Shown piece after piece: positions 26,112 through 35,082 of a stretch of 64,000 nt of DNA (the stretch's first letter is position 1; every line of letters begins with the position of its first letter). Position numbers and translations under genes: made by a program. Below the pieces are notes generated by a model that saw nothing but the letters and a program-made list of their open reading frames with translations, did no database searches and was not told the origin of the DNA. Source of the DNA: Phycisphaerales bacterium (GTDB lineage Bacteria; Planctomycetota; Phycisphaerae; UBA1845); NCBI GenBank assembly GCA_020852275.1, contig JADZBE010000004.1, forward strand, positions 186,001-250,000, given 5' to 3'.

Positions 26112-28292
26112 ATGGCGCTGAACGTGATCGCGTCGGGGCGAGGCGTGCGTGCTTCGCGCATGAGCCGCCGGCGCGCGCTGGTGCTGATCGGCGTACACGT
26201 GCTGGTGGCGGTGCATATTGCGCATTGGATGTCTTCGGGGCGGACGCTGTCGCCGCTGGAGCCGTCGGAAGGGATGCAGTACGCCCTGGGCGGGGTGGTC
26301 AACGCCGGGGCGATCTTCTTCGGGCTGGCGATTCTCTCGACCCTGGTGCTGGGGCGGTTCTTCTGCGGATGGGCATGCCACGTCGTCGCGCTCCAGGACC
26401 TGTGCCGCTGGCTGCTGGGGAAGATCGGGATTCGCCCGCGCGCGATGCGATCACGGCTGCTGGTGTGGGTTCCGCTCGTTGCATTCTTCTACATGTTCGT
26501 CTTCCCGCTGATTCAGCGCGTCGCGGGCGGGGAGGCGCTTGCCGCCGCGGTGACGCCGTCGCAGACGCACCTGACCACGACGCAGTTCTGGGCGACGTTT
26601 CCCGGCTGGTTCATCGGCGGGCTGACGCTGCTGACGTGCGGGTTTCTGATCGTGTACCTGCTCGGCTCGAAGGGTTTTTGCACCTACGGATGTCCCTACG
26701 GCGGTATCTTCGGCATGGTCGAAGGGCTGGCGCCGGGGCGGATTCGCGTGACCGACGCTTGCGAGGGCTGCGGGCACTGCACGGCGGCCTGCACGTCAAA
26801 CGTGCGCGTGCACGAGGAGGTGCGCGACTACGGGATGGTGATCGACCCCGGGTGCATGAAGTGCATGGACTGCGTGAGCGTGTGCCCGAATGACGCACTG
26901 TACTTCGGGTTCGGCGTGCCGAGCGCCCTGGCGGGGAGGCGGACGGCGCGCACAACGATCAAAGGAAAGCGGACATGGAAGCGCTGGCTGGAGGGGATCG
27001 CGCTCGCGGCCGTGGTCTTCATCGGGCTGCGAGTGATCTTCGCGGGCGCGTGGTCGGCGATGCCGGTATGGGTCTGGGGATCGGCGGCGGGCGTGATGGG
27101 CGTGCTGAGTGCGCGGCGCGAGGGCGACACCTCCGCGTGGGAAGAGGGGCTGCTGGCGGCGTTCTTCGTGCTGGGGTTTGCGGCGCTGCGGGGATTGTAC
27201 GGGGCCGTGCCGTTTCTGATGGCGCTGGGCGCGGGCGCGATGCTGGCGTACGTGTCGCTGCTGCTGGTGCGGCTGGCGACGCAGGCGAACGTGCGGTTTC
27301 AGAACTTCGCCTTGAAGCGCGGCGGGGGGCTGACGCGGGCGGGGCGCGTGTTCCTGGGATGTATGTTTCCGGTGCTGCTGCTGTGGGCGCACTGCGGCGC
27401 GATGCAACGCCTGGAAAGCGTGCTCGCGGATGCCCATGCGGAGTCGCTGAAGTTCGCGCCGTCGCTGGAGCAGGCGATGGCGCGACCGGCGGAACTGACC
27501 GCTGAACAGCGCGGAGCGGTGGATCGAGGGGTTCGCGCGGGCGAGGCGCTGGCGAGATGGGGGCTGGTGGATATGGCGGCGAATCGCGTGCGGCTGGCGT
27601 GGCTGTGCGTGCTGCGGCAGGAAGTCGCCCAGGCCGAGTCGCACCTGCGGCGGGCGGTCGAGCTGCAGCCGGGCGAGGTGCAACTGCACCGGGAGTTCGC
27701 GCGGTTTCTCCTGGCCGCGGGGAGGGCGGACGACGCGGTGGCGCAGTTGCAGGCCGTCTGGCGGGCGGAGGGCAGTAGTGACAGCGCGCTGGCACTGGCG
27801 CGGCTGCTGACGACGCTGGGGCGGTTCGACCCGGCCGAGGCGGTGCTTGACGAGGCTTCGAGGAAGCTCGGCGAGCGGGTGGAGTTTCTTGCGGCGCTGG
27901 CGGCGATGGAGATGACGCGGGGGCGACCCCTGGAAGGCGTGGCGCACCTGCAACGGGCGGTCGGGCTGCACCCGGAGGAGGGCGCTCCGCGCGCGATGCT
28001 GGGCGAAGTGCTGCTGGCGCTGGGTCGCGCGGACGAGGCCGTGCCGCAGCTTGAGCAGGCGGCCCGGCTGCTCCCGCGTCATGCGGGCGTGCGCTACCTG
28101 CTGGGCAAGACGCTGGCGTCCAAGGGGGGCGACGCGGGCGCCGTGGAAGAGCACCTCAAGGCGGCGGTGGAGCTGGAGCCGGATCGCACCGAGTATGCGC
28201 GCACGCTGATCCAGTTCTACCGGACGCATGACCAGCTTGAGAAAGCCGCTGCGCTGGAGCAGAAACTCAGCAGTTCCGGACAGCGCCGATAA
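26112..28292 (+). CDS. Polyferredoxin membrane protein (NapH/CcoG-like) with C-terminal TPR domain
   Basis: A 726-residue membrane iron-sulfur protein, likely an electron-transfer component. The N-terminal half has several membrane helices, the FCGWACH and FCTYGCPYG motifs of NapH/CcoG-type proteins, and two [4Fe-4S] binding motifs: Cys217-x2-Cys220-x2-Cys223-x3-Cys227 and Cys248-x2-Cys251-x2-Cys254-x3-Cys258. More membrane helices follow (to about 465), then about 250 residues of TPR-like repeats (AESHLRRAVELQPG; AVAQLQAVWRAEG). The start ATG at 26112 is preferred; the longer frame begins inside repeats. The TPR fusion is the odd part and might tether the redox unit to a partner complex. Confidence 0.88.
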   Translation: MALNVIASGRGVRASRMSRRRALVLIGVHVLVAVHIAHWMSSGRTLSPLEPSEGMQYALGGVVNAGAIFFGLAILSTLVLGRFFCGWACHVVALQDLCRWLLGKIGIRPRAMRSRLLVWVPLVAFFYMFVFPLIQRVAGGEALAAAVTPSQTHLTTTQFWATFPGWFIGGLTLLTCGFLIVYLLGSKGFCTYGCPYGGIFGMVEGLAPGRIRVTDACEGCGHCTAACTSNVRVHEEVRDYGMVIDPGCMKCMDCVSVCPNDALYFGFGVPSALAGRRTARTTIKGKRTWKRWLEGIALAAVVFIGLRVIFAGAWSAMPVWVWGSAAGVMGVLSARREGDTSAWEEGLLAAFFVLGFAALRGLYGAVPFLMALGAGAMLAYVSLLLVRLATQANVRFQNFALKRGGGLTRAGRVFLGCMFPVLLLWAHCGAMQRLESVLADAHAESLKFAPSLEQAMARPAELTAEQRGAVDRGVRAGEALARWGLVDMAANRVRLAWLCVLRQEVAQAESHLRRAVELQPGEVQLHREFARFLLAAGRADDAVAQLQAVWRAEGSSDSALALARLLTTLGRFDPAEAVLDEASRKLGERVEFLAALAAMEMTRGRPLEGVAHLQRAVGLHPEEGAPRAMLGEVLLALGRADEAVPQLEQAARLLPRHAGVRYLLGKTLASKGGDAGAVEEHLKAAVELEPDRTEYARTLIQFYRTHDQLEKAAALEQKLSSSGQRR

Positions 28293-28360
28293 ACACACCT
28301 TGTCTGCCGTGCGGGTTCCCCGTGTCGCCCGGCGGGCGGATTTCCACGATAATTCCAAGC

Positions 28361-30508
28361 ATGGACGACAAACTCCGGGACTTGCGTGCACAACTGGACG
28401 GCATCGACGCGCGGCTCGTGGCCGACCTCGCCGAGCGCGACCGGCTGGCGGCGCAGATCGGCGGATTGAAGACGGACGGCGCGGCGGCGCCGCGCGACTT
28501 GATCCGCGAGGAAGCGCTGCTGACGGCGCTGGCGGATCGGGGCCGGGCGCACGGGCTGGACGCGCACTACCTGGTCCGCCTGTACCGCGAGATTCTCGAT
28601 CACTCCGTCCGTGTTCAGCACGAGCGTTTCGCCGACCGCGACAATCCGCGCCGCCTCGATGAGAAGTGCGTCACCGTTGCCTACCAGGGCACGGAGGGCG
28701 CGTACAGTCACCTGGCCGCGTGCCGCCACTTTGGCACTCGCGCCGGCGAAGTGCGCTACCAGGGATTTGATTCGTTTCCGGAAATGCTCCAGGCCGTGCG
28801 CGACGCCGCCGCGGATTACGCCATGCTGCCGATCGAGAACACGACGGCCGGCTCGATTAACGAGGCCTACGACCTGCTGGCGCGGATGGACCTGTCGATC
28901 GTCGGCGAGGAGGTGCACAAGGTGGAGCACTGCCTGCTGGCGCTGGAGGCGGTGCCGCTGTCGCGCATCCGCCGGGTGTACTCGCATCCCAAGGCGATCG
29001 ACCAGTGCACGGATTTCCTGCGCGACCTGGCCGGTTGCCACGTCGAGTCGTACACCGACACCGCGATGGCCGCGCGGAAGATCCGCGACGATCAGGACCT
29101 CTCGCAGGCGGCGATCGCCAGCGACGAGGCCGCGCGGCTGTACGGGCTGAGCGTGCTGCGGCGGGACATCGCCAATCAGAAGGAGAACTACACGCGGTTT
29201 TTCGTGGTGGCGCGCGAGCCGATGCGCTTCGATGCGCGGATTCCCTGCAAGACGTCGATCCTCCTGGCGACGCGGCACGAGGAGGGGGCGCTGCTGCGCT
29301 GCCTGAACACGCTGGCGGCGCACCATCTGAACCTCACCAAGCTCGAGTCGCGCCCGCGCCCGCACATGCCGTGGGAATACCTGTTTTACCTGGATTTCGA
29401 GGGCAACCTGGCGGAGCCGCGCGTGGGGACGGCGCTGGCGAAGCTTGCCGGCGACACGTCGTTCCTGAAAGTGCTGGGCTCGTATCCGGCGCGAACGACG
29501 CGCGAGAGCCGACCGGCCGCGCCGCGACCCGGCGCCGCCGCGGCTGCAGCGCTTGATGGCAGCGCGCCGAGCCGAAACGAGGTGTCGTCCACGACTTGCG
29601 CGGGCGCGAGCTTCTCCGCGGAGGCGAGCCAGTCCGCCGGCGACGACGTGCTGGACGGCGCGGAACCTGGGGATGCGACGGCCGGCGCGATTCCGCTGAA
29701 AGAGCTGGAAAAGAAACCGTACAAGCTCGTCTCGCGCGCCTCGCGGACGAAGGACTCTCAGTTCCACATCGGCCATGTCGTGGTCGGCGGCGACGCGCGG
29801 ACGATCATCGCCGGACCTTGCTCCGTCGAGTCGCGCGAGCAGATTCTGTCCTGCGCGAAGCTGGTGCGCGAGCTGGGCGGGCACATGCTGCGCGGCGGGT
29901 GCTTTAAGCCGCGCACCTCGCCTTACGCATTTCAGGGGCTGGGTTACGAGGGCCTGGATCTGCTGGCGGAAGCCGGGCGGATGTACGACCTGCCGATCGT
30001 CACCGAGGTCATGCACCCGGCGGACCTCGCGCGGGTGGCGGAGAAGGCGGACGTGATCCAACTCGGCGCGCGGAACATGCAGAACTTCTCGCTGCTGAAG
30101 GAGATCGGGCGGATCGACCGCCCCGTCATCCTCAAGAGGGGGATGATGGCGTCGATCGACGAGTGGCTCGCCGCCGCGGAGTACATCCTCGCGCACGGCA
30201 ATCAGCAGGTGATTCTCTGCGAGCGCGGCATCCGCACGTTTGAGACCGCGACGCGCAACACGCTGGACCTCTCGGCCGTCCCGGTGGTGAAGGAGCTGAC
30301 GCACCTGCCGGTCATTGTGGATCCGTCCCATGCGTGCGGGACGTGGCGATGGGTTCCGTCGATGACCGAAGCGGCGATGGCTGCGGGGGCGCACGGGGTG
30401 ATGGTGGAGATTCACCCCGAGCCGGCCAAGGCGCTGAGCGACGGACCGCAGGCGCTGACGTTCGACGTGTTCACGCGGCTGATGGGGCGCTTGCAACGCG
30501 GGCGATAG
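28361..30508 (+). CDS. Trifunctional chorismate mutase - prephenate dehydratase - DAHP synthase
   Basis: A 715-residue fusion of the first committed step of the shikimate pathway with two steps of phenylalanine synthesis. Order: AroQ-type chorismate mutase (about 1-88; [20 protein letters not shown]), prephenate dehydratase (about 103-283; [34 protein letters not shown]), ACT regulatory domain (about 300-375; [18 protein letters not shown]), an Ala/Ser-rich linker (about 385-455), then a type I-beta DAHP synthase (about 465-715; [39 protein letters not shown]). The start ATG at 28361 matches the mutase N-terminus; a GTG at 28322 is less likely. The ACT domain suggests feedback by phenylalanine on the whole chain. 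Confidence 0.92.
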   Translation: MDDKLRDLRAQLDGIDARLVADLAERDRLAAQIGGLKTDGAAAPRDLIREEALLTALADRGRAHGLDAHYLVRLYREILDHSVRVQHERFADRDNPRRLDEKCVTVAYQGTEGAYSHLAACRHFGTRAGEVRYQGFDSFPEMLQAVRDAAADYAMLPIENTTAGSINEAYDLLARMDLSIVGEEVHKVEHCLLALEAVPLSRIRRVYSHPKAIDQCTDFLRDLAGCHVESYTDTAMAARKIRDDQDLSQAAIASDEAARLYGLSVLRRDIANQKENYTRFFVVAREPMRFDARIPCKTSILLATRHEEGALLRCLNTLAAHHLNLTKLESRPRPHMPWEYLFYLDFEGNLAEPRVGTALAKLAGDTSFLKVLGSYPARTTRESRPAAPRPGAAAAAALDGSAPSRNEVSSTTCAGASFSAEASQSAGDDVLDGAEPGDATAGAIPLKELEKKPYKLVSRASRTKDSQFHIGHVVVGGDARTIIAGPCSVESREQILSCAKLVRELGGHMLRGGCFKPRTSPYAFQGLGYEGLDLLAEAGRMYDLPIVTEVMHPADLARVAEKADVIQLGARNMQNFSLLKEIGRIDRPVILKRGMMASIDEWLAAAEYILAHGNQQVILCERGIRTFETATRNTLDLSAVPVVKELTHLPVIVDPSHACGTWRWVPSMTEAAMAAGAHGVMVEIHPEPAKALSDGPQALTFDVFTRLMGRLQRGR

Positions 30509-30677
30509 CCTTGGTCTTCACGTTTTCAGAAGCCATGCCCATGCTCGTCTCCCACGTGGGGTGGCCGGAATCGGCGTGAATCGCAGCGGACGCACACCCT
30601 CCCCCAATCAGCAAGGGGAGAGGTGACGGAGCCGTCTCCGGTCTCAGGTTTCTCGGCTCCAGTTTCCAGCCTCTCGA

Positions 30678-30762
30678 TGGGCGAGGCGGGAATCGAACCC
30701 GCACGTCCCTTTCGGAACAGGGGATTTTAAGTCCCCGGCGTCTGCCATTCCGCCACTCGCCC
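30678..30762 (-). tRNA. tRNA-Leu (anticodon UAA)
   Basis: On the minus strand: a 7-bp acceptor stem GGGCGAG/CTCGCCC, anticodon stem GGGGA/TCCCC with loop CTTAAAA giving anticodon TAA, a long variable arm (GTTCC GAAA GGGAC) as expected for type II tRNA-Leu, and a T arm GCGGG-TTCGATT-CCCGC. The discriminator base is A and the CCA end is not encoded. Confidence 0.97.
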
Positions 30763-31267
30763 GGCGCATGGGATCGTACCACGCGGGATGCGTAGACGGC
30801 AGACGGCGTGGGCATCAGGGCAGGCGTATCGGTCCGTGGTGAAGGGTGACGCCCGTCATTCCCGCGCGGGCGGGAATCCAGCCCCGTCATTCCAGCACAG
30901 GCGGGAATCCAGCGGGTTGGCGATGCATCTTTGCCCCAAAGTCTTTCAATGGTTCCCTTTCCAGGCTTCGGCGATTAACACGTCCCTTTGTTTTCGACCG
31001 GCAAGCAGGCTACGTCGACGCAACGACTGAAAATTGAAGGGCCCTGCGGACAGGCTCAGGATGGCAGCCTGCCTTCGTCACCTGCTTACGAACCTGGCAA
31101 CATGCTCACGCTGAGTACAGCGAGAGCATGCCACCCGGCCGTCATTCCTGCGCAGGCGAGAATCCCGCGGCCTCTCGCAGCGTCTTGGACCCTCGCCTGC
31201 GCGGGGGTGACGTGCGCCCTTGCCCGGTTGACGATTTCACCACGGCCTGACTGCGAAGGGGTCAGTC
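30763..31267. repeat. Intergenic region with two CCCGC-family elements
   Basis: Two copies of the dispersed element: 30846-30915 (TCATTCCCGCGCGGGCGGGA and a second, TCATTCCAGCACAGGCGGGA) and 31138-31215 (GTCATTCCTGCGCAGGCGAG with inverted partner TCGCCTGCGCGGGGGTGACG). No gene is seen in this 505-base gap, although the tRNA promoter should lie in its first ~100 bases. Confidence 0.8.
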
Positions 31268-33196
31268 TCAGGGGCTTGCGGGCGAGGCGGCGCTGGCGCC
31301 GGGGAAGCGAAACTCCATCTGGCGGCGTGCTTCGCCCGCTTCGGCCTGCCTGCCGGTGCGTTCCAGCGTGGCGATGAGTGCGAGGTAGAGCTTCTGCGTG
31401 GGGTAAAGCCCGATCGCGCGGCGGTATTCGGCGATGCCCTCGTCGATCAACCCGGCGCGGCTGAGGAACGCGGCGTAATGACCGTGGATGTCGGCCATCG
31501 TCTCCGTCGGCGCTCTCATGCCCAAGGCCCACAGGTAGTTGGCGCGCGCGGATTCCTGGAGCCGGTTGCGCTCCGCGTCCGCAACGGCGAGCGGCGCGGC
31601 CTGTTCCTGGTTGAAGGCGAGCAGCCCGCGATACGCGGCCTCCTGCGGCGCCTTTTCGACCAGGAACTCAAGATGCGGGATGGCCTCCTCGTAGAGTCGC
31701 TTTCGAGAAAGCAGCTCGGCGAGGTGGATGCGCATCTTGATGTGCTGGTACTGGTCCTTCTCCAGCGCAATGGCGTCTTCAAGGAGTGAGCGCGCCTCCG
31801 TGAAGCACGCATCCTGCTCATCGCCGGCGCTCTTGCGGATCAGCGTGCCCGCCAGCCCAAACCGGGCGGTGGGCGAGCCGGGCGCGAGGGCGAGCACATG
31901 CCGCCAGAACGTTTCGTTGTCGTGCCACACGCCGATCTGACGCACCGTCAACACACAACAACCGGCGAGCAGCAGCAGGGCGAGGATCGCCGGCGCCGCG
32001 GAAGGCGGGCCGCTGCGCCCGGGCGCGAATGCCTCGACGGTTGACTCGGATGCAAAGGGCTGGTCCACCGGCTCCGACGGGGAAGGCCCAACCCATCGTC
32101 GCCGACCCAGCAGGACATCCGCGCATCCGACAAGGACGATGAGCAGCCCGACGGCCGGCAGGTACATGAACCGGTCGGCCATCGCCTGCCGCCCGATCTG
32201 CACGATGCCCAGCACGGGAACCAACATGCCGACGAACCAGAACCAGCCGACGAAGAGCCAGGGCGCGCGGCGCACGAGGACGAACGCCAGGACGCACATT
32301 CCAAGCACGAGCACGGTGCAGGTCAAAGTGATCCCGGCGGGCCAGGGCGGCGCCTCCATCCCCGGGTAGGGGTAGAGAGGCGAGAGCCGGACCGGCACGA
32401 TCAGCTTCCCGACGTAGCGCGACAGGCTCAGGACGATGTTCGCAACCCGCAGGTCCAAGCCGATAATACTCAGCGGTGTCACGGCTCGCCCCGTCTGCTG
32501 CGTGTTCCACGCCATCCACGACGCCGCGACCGACAATAACAGCAGGGGGACTTTTTCGAGCACGGCGCGCAGACTGAACCGGTGCAGAGGCCAATAATCG
32601 AGCAGCAGCAGCAGGCACGGGATCGTGACCGCCATCTGTTTGGACATCAGCGCCGCGAGGAGGGAGACGAAGACCAGGGCGTAACGCGCCGGACCTGGGC
32701 GGCGGGCATAGGCAACGTAAGCGAGCAGGCACAGGAGCGAAAACATCGTGCAGAGCAGCGTCTTTCGCTCGCTGATCCAGGCGACCGATTCCACTTGGAG
32801 CGGATGCATGGCGAACACGGCGGCCACGAACGCCGCGGGCCAGACGCGCCCCGTCATGCGCGCCAGCAGGAGCAGCAGCAGGGCGGAGTTGACGGCGTGG
32901 ACCAAGAGGCTGACAACGTGATGCCCGACCGGGTTCTCGCCGAACAGCGCCACGTCCAGCGCGTGCGACATCCAGGTGATCGGGTGCCAGTTGCCGTGGT
33001 GGCTTTCCGTCAGCGCCCAGCGGACCGTGTCCACGCTGAGCGATTGAATGTAGGGGTTGGATCGGACATAGACGGGATCGTCGAAGACGAACTCCCCGCG
33101 CAGGGCGGGAAGGTACAACGCGAACGCGGTCGCGCCGACGACGCATGCGGCCAGCAGCGGGACGCGGCTTCGAGAAGATTGAACCGGTGTTTCCAT
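31268..33196 (-). CDS. GT-C type membrane glycosyltransferase with TPR C-terminus (TMTC-like)
   Basis: A 642-residue integral membrane protein. The N-terminal ~450 residues hold about ten helices and the first luminal loop contains FVFDDPVYV, an acidic pair typical of GT-C protein mannosyltransferases (acceptor and lipid-sugar site). The segment ESVAWISERKTLL resembles TMTC/DUF1736 proteins. The C-terminal ~190 residues are TPR-like (AIPHLEFLVEKAPQEAAYRG; IAEYRRAIGLYPT). It may transfer a sugar from a polyprenyl-phosphate donor to an exported protein. Start chosen at the ATG at 33196; the 32 codons upstream are not helix-like. It is transcribed divergently from two more GT-C genes. Confidence 0.85.
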   Translation of the reverse strand: METPVQSSRSRVPLLAACVVGATAFALYLPALRGEFVFDDPVYVRSNPYIQSLSVDTVRWALTESHHGNWHPITWMSHALDVALFGENPVGHHVVSLLVHAVNSALLLLLLARMTGRVWPAAFVAAVFAMHPLQVESVAWISERKTLLCTMFSLLCLLAYVAYARRPGPARYALVFVSLLAALMSKQMAVTIPCLLLLLDYWPLHRFSLRAVLEKVPLLLLSVAASWMAWNTQQTGRAVTPLSIIGLDLRVANIVLSLSRYVGKLIVPVRLSPLYPYPGMEAPPWPAGITLTCTVLVLGMCVLAFVLVRRAPWLFVGWFWFVGMLVPVLGIVQIGRQAMADRFMYLPAVGLLIVLVGCADVLLGRRRWVGPSPSEPVDQPFASESTVEAFAPGRSGPPSAAPAILALLLLAGCCVLTVRQIGVWHDNETFWRHVLALAPGSPTARFGLAGTLIRKSAGDEQDACFTEARSLLEDAIALEKDQYQHIKMRIHLAELLSRKRLYEEAIPHLEFLVEKAPQEAAYRGLLAFNQEQAAPLAVADAERNRLQESARANYLWALGMRAPTETMADIHGHYAAFLSRAGLIDEGIAEYRRAIGLYPTQKLYLALIATLERTGRQAEAGEARRQMEFRFPGASAASPASP

Positions 33197-33381
33197 GACA
33201 GCCTCGCGGCGGATTCTACGGTCGGTGCCGGAATTGGACACACCCCGCGCGAAACGCCGCAGCGCCCGTGGCGGGACGAGGGACCAGAGCAACGGACCGA
33301 TGGGAGGCCTGATTGACGCCGCGCGTGACGCACGATTCGATAGCCGCTGACCAGCCGACGGGGCGGTGGGGGGCGCGCGCG

Positions 33382-35082
33382 ATGGACTCGGCGATGCCTG
33401 CAGAACCCGGCGCCGCGATCCAGCCCGCGGCGCAGGAGACCGGCCACGGCGCCGCGCGCCGCGACGACTCGCTGCGCCGCTCTTTGCCGCTGATTCTCAC
33501 CGCGGTCGGCGTCTTCGTCGTCACGCGAGGTCTGACGTTGACGATGCCGCTGGAGCGCGACGAGGGGGAATACGCCTACATCGCGCAGCGGCTGCTGCTC
33601 GGCGAGACGCCGTACCTCGACCAGTTCAACCAGAAGACGCCGGGAATCTTCGGCGCGTATGCGACCCTTTTCGCGGTGCTGGGGGAATCCGTGATCTCGG
33701 TTCACACGGCGCTGGCGATCTGCACCCTGCTGACCGGCGCGATGCTGTGGCGCGTCGTGGGGCGGCTGACGGGGGCGGGCGCGGCGGCGTGGGCCGCGTT
33801 GCTCTTCGCGCTGGCGAGCGTCGATCCGCGCCTCCTGGCGACGGCGGCCAACACGGAGCATTTCGGCAACCTCGGGCTTACTTTGGGGGCGCTGGCGTGC
33901 ATCGAGCTGCGCAGCGCGCGGTCGCTGAAGTCCTCGGCGATGTGCGGGCTTGGGCTGGCGTCGGCGTGCGCCTTCAAGCAGGTGGCGGCGCTGCCGGCGG
34001 CCTGGATCGGGCTGATCTGGTTGTGGACGGTGCTGCGGTCGGGAAACGAATCCCGGGGCGGTCACGAATCTCGTATCCGCCGCGGCATCCATGTTCTGGC
34101 CGGCGCCGTGGGAGCGGCGATGGTCGCCGCGCCGATCGGCTGGTTTTTCGCGGCGCGCGAGGCATGGGACGCGTTTCTGGACGGCGTGCTGTGGCACAAT
34201 CTGGCGTACATCAACCGGACCGCGGGCGAGGAGGCGCTGCGGGCGCTGACGCGAGCGCTTCTGCGGCAGGGACCGATTCTGCTGCTCCCGGCGCTGATAT
34301 GCACGGTAGCCGTCCTGCGCCGGGGTCCGGGGCGCAGCGGGCTGATGATCGGCTGGCTCGCGGCGGCGACGGCGGCGGCGATGGTCTCGTTGAACTTCTA
34401 CGATCACTACTCCATCTGGTTGTTGCCGCCGTTGTGCGCGCTGGCGGGCATCGGGCTCGCTCGGGCGGTCGAGGACATGGGGCTGTGGGCGAGTTGGCTG
34501 CGGCGGTCGGCGGCGGGCGTCATGGCGCTGATGGTGCTGCTCGTTCCGACCCTTGCCAACGCCTCGTTCTGGTTTGCGCCGACGGCGGAAGCGCGGGCGC
34601 GCGAGATGTACGGGCAGAGCCTCTGCGTCGAAGGGGAGCAGATCGCCGAGTACCTCCGCGCTTCCGGCGAGCCGTCCGACCGGATTCTCATCCTCGGCTC
34701 CGAGCCGCAGATTCTCTTTCACGCCCATCGCCGCAGCGCCACGCGCTACGTCATCATGTACCCGCTGTTCGGTCCGTATGCCGACGCACTGCAGCGGCAG
34801 GAGGAGGTGCTCCGTGAGCTGGCGGCCGCTCCGCCGGAGTGGATCATTGAAGTTCAGCTTTGGAGTTCGCGCACGCCGGACGTCAACTGCCCGCGAGCTT
34901 TGGAGCAGGCGGTGGCCGGCATGATCACGCCCGGACGCCGCTACGAGCTGGACGGCGTGGCTATTCCCCGCCCCGGCGAGCGCCGGTATGACTTGAAGTT
35001 CGGCGAGGACGCCCGCGCGCTGGGCGAACGGGCGCGCAAGGCGGCGACGGGCGGGGTGCTGATTTATCGACGGGTGCGATGA
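33382..35082 (+). CDS. GT-C type membrane glycosyltransferase
   Basis: A 566-residue membrane protein with about ten to twelve helices. The first loop after helix 1 carries LERDEGEYAYIAQRLLLG, the D-E motif of the ArnT/PMT-related dolichyl- or polyprenyl-phosphate sugar transferases, followed by DQFNQKTPGIF. It likely transfers a lipid-linked sugar to a cell-surface target. The ATG at 33382 is one of several candidate starts; an in-frame TTG at 33313 would add 23 polar residues. Its last four bases overlap the start of the next gene (ATGA), so the two are coupled. Confidence 0.82.
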   Translation: MDSAMPAEPGAAIQPAAQETGHGAARRDDSLRRSLPLILTAVGVFVVTRGLTLTMPLERDEGEYAYIAQRLLLGETPYLDQFNQKTPGIFGAYATLFAVLGESVISVHTALAICTLLTGAMLWRVVGRLTGAGAAAWAALLFALASVDPRLLATAANTEHFGNLGLTLGALACIELRSARSLKSSAMCGLGLASACAFKQVAALPAAWIGLIWLWTVLRSGNESRGGHESRIRRGIHVLAGAVGAAMVAAPIGWFFAAREAWDAFLDGVLWHNLAYINRTAGEEALRALTRALLRQGPILLLPALICTVAVLRRGPGRSGLMIGWLAAATAAAMVSLNFYDHYSIWLLPPLCALAGIGLARAVEDMGLWASWLRRSAAGVMALMVLLVPTLANASFWFAPTAEARAREMYGQSLCVEGEQIAEYLRASGEPSDRILILGSEPQILFHAHRRSATRYVIMYPLFGPYADALQRQEEVLRELAAAPPEWIIEVQLWSSRTPDVNCPRALEQAVAGMITPGRRYELDGVAIPRPGERRYDLKFGEDARALGERARKAATGGVLIYRRVR

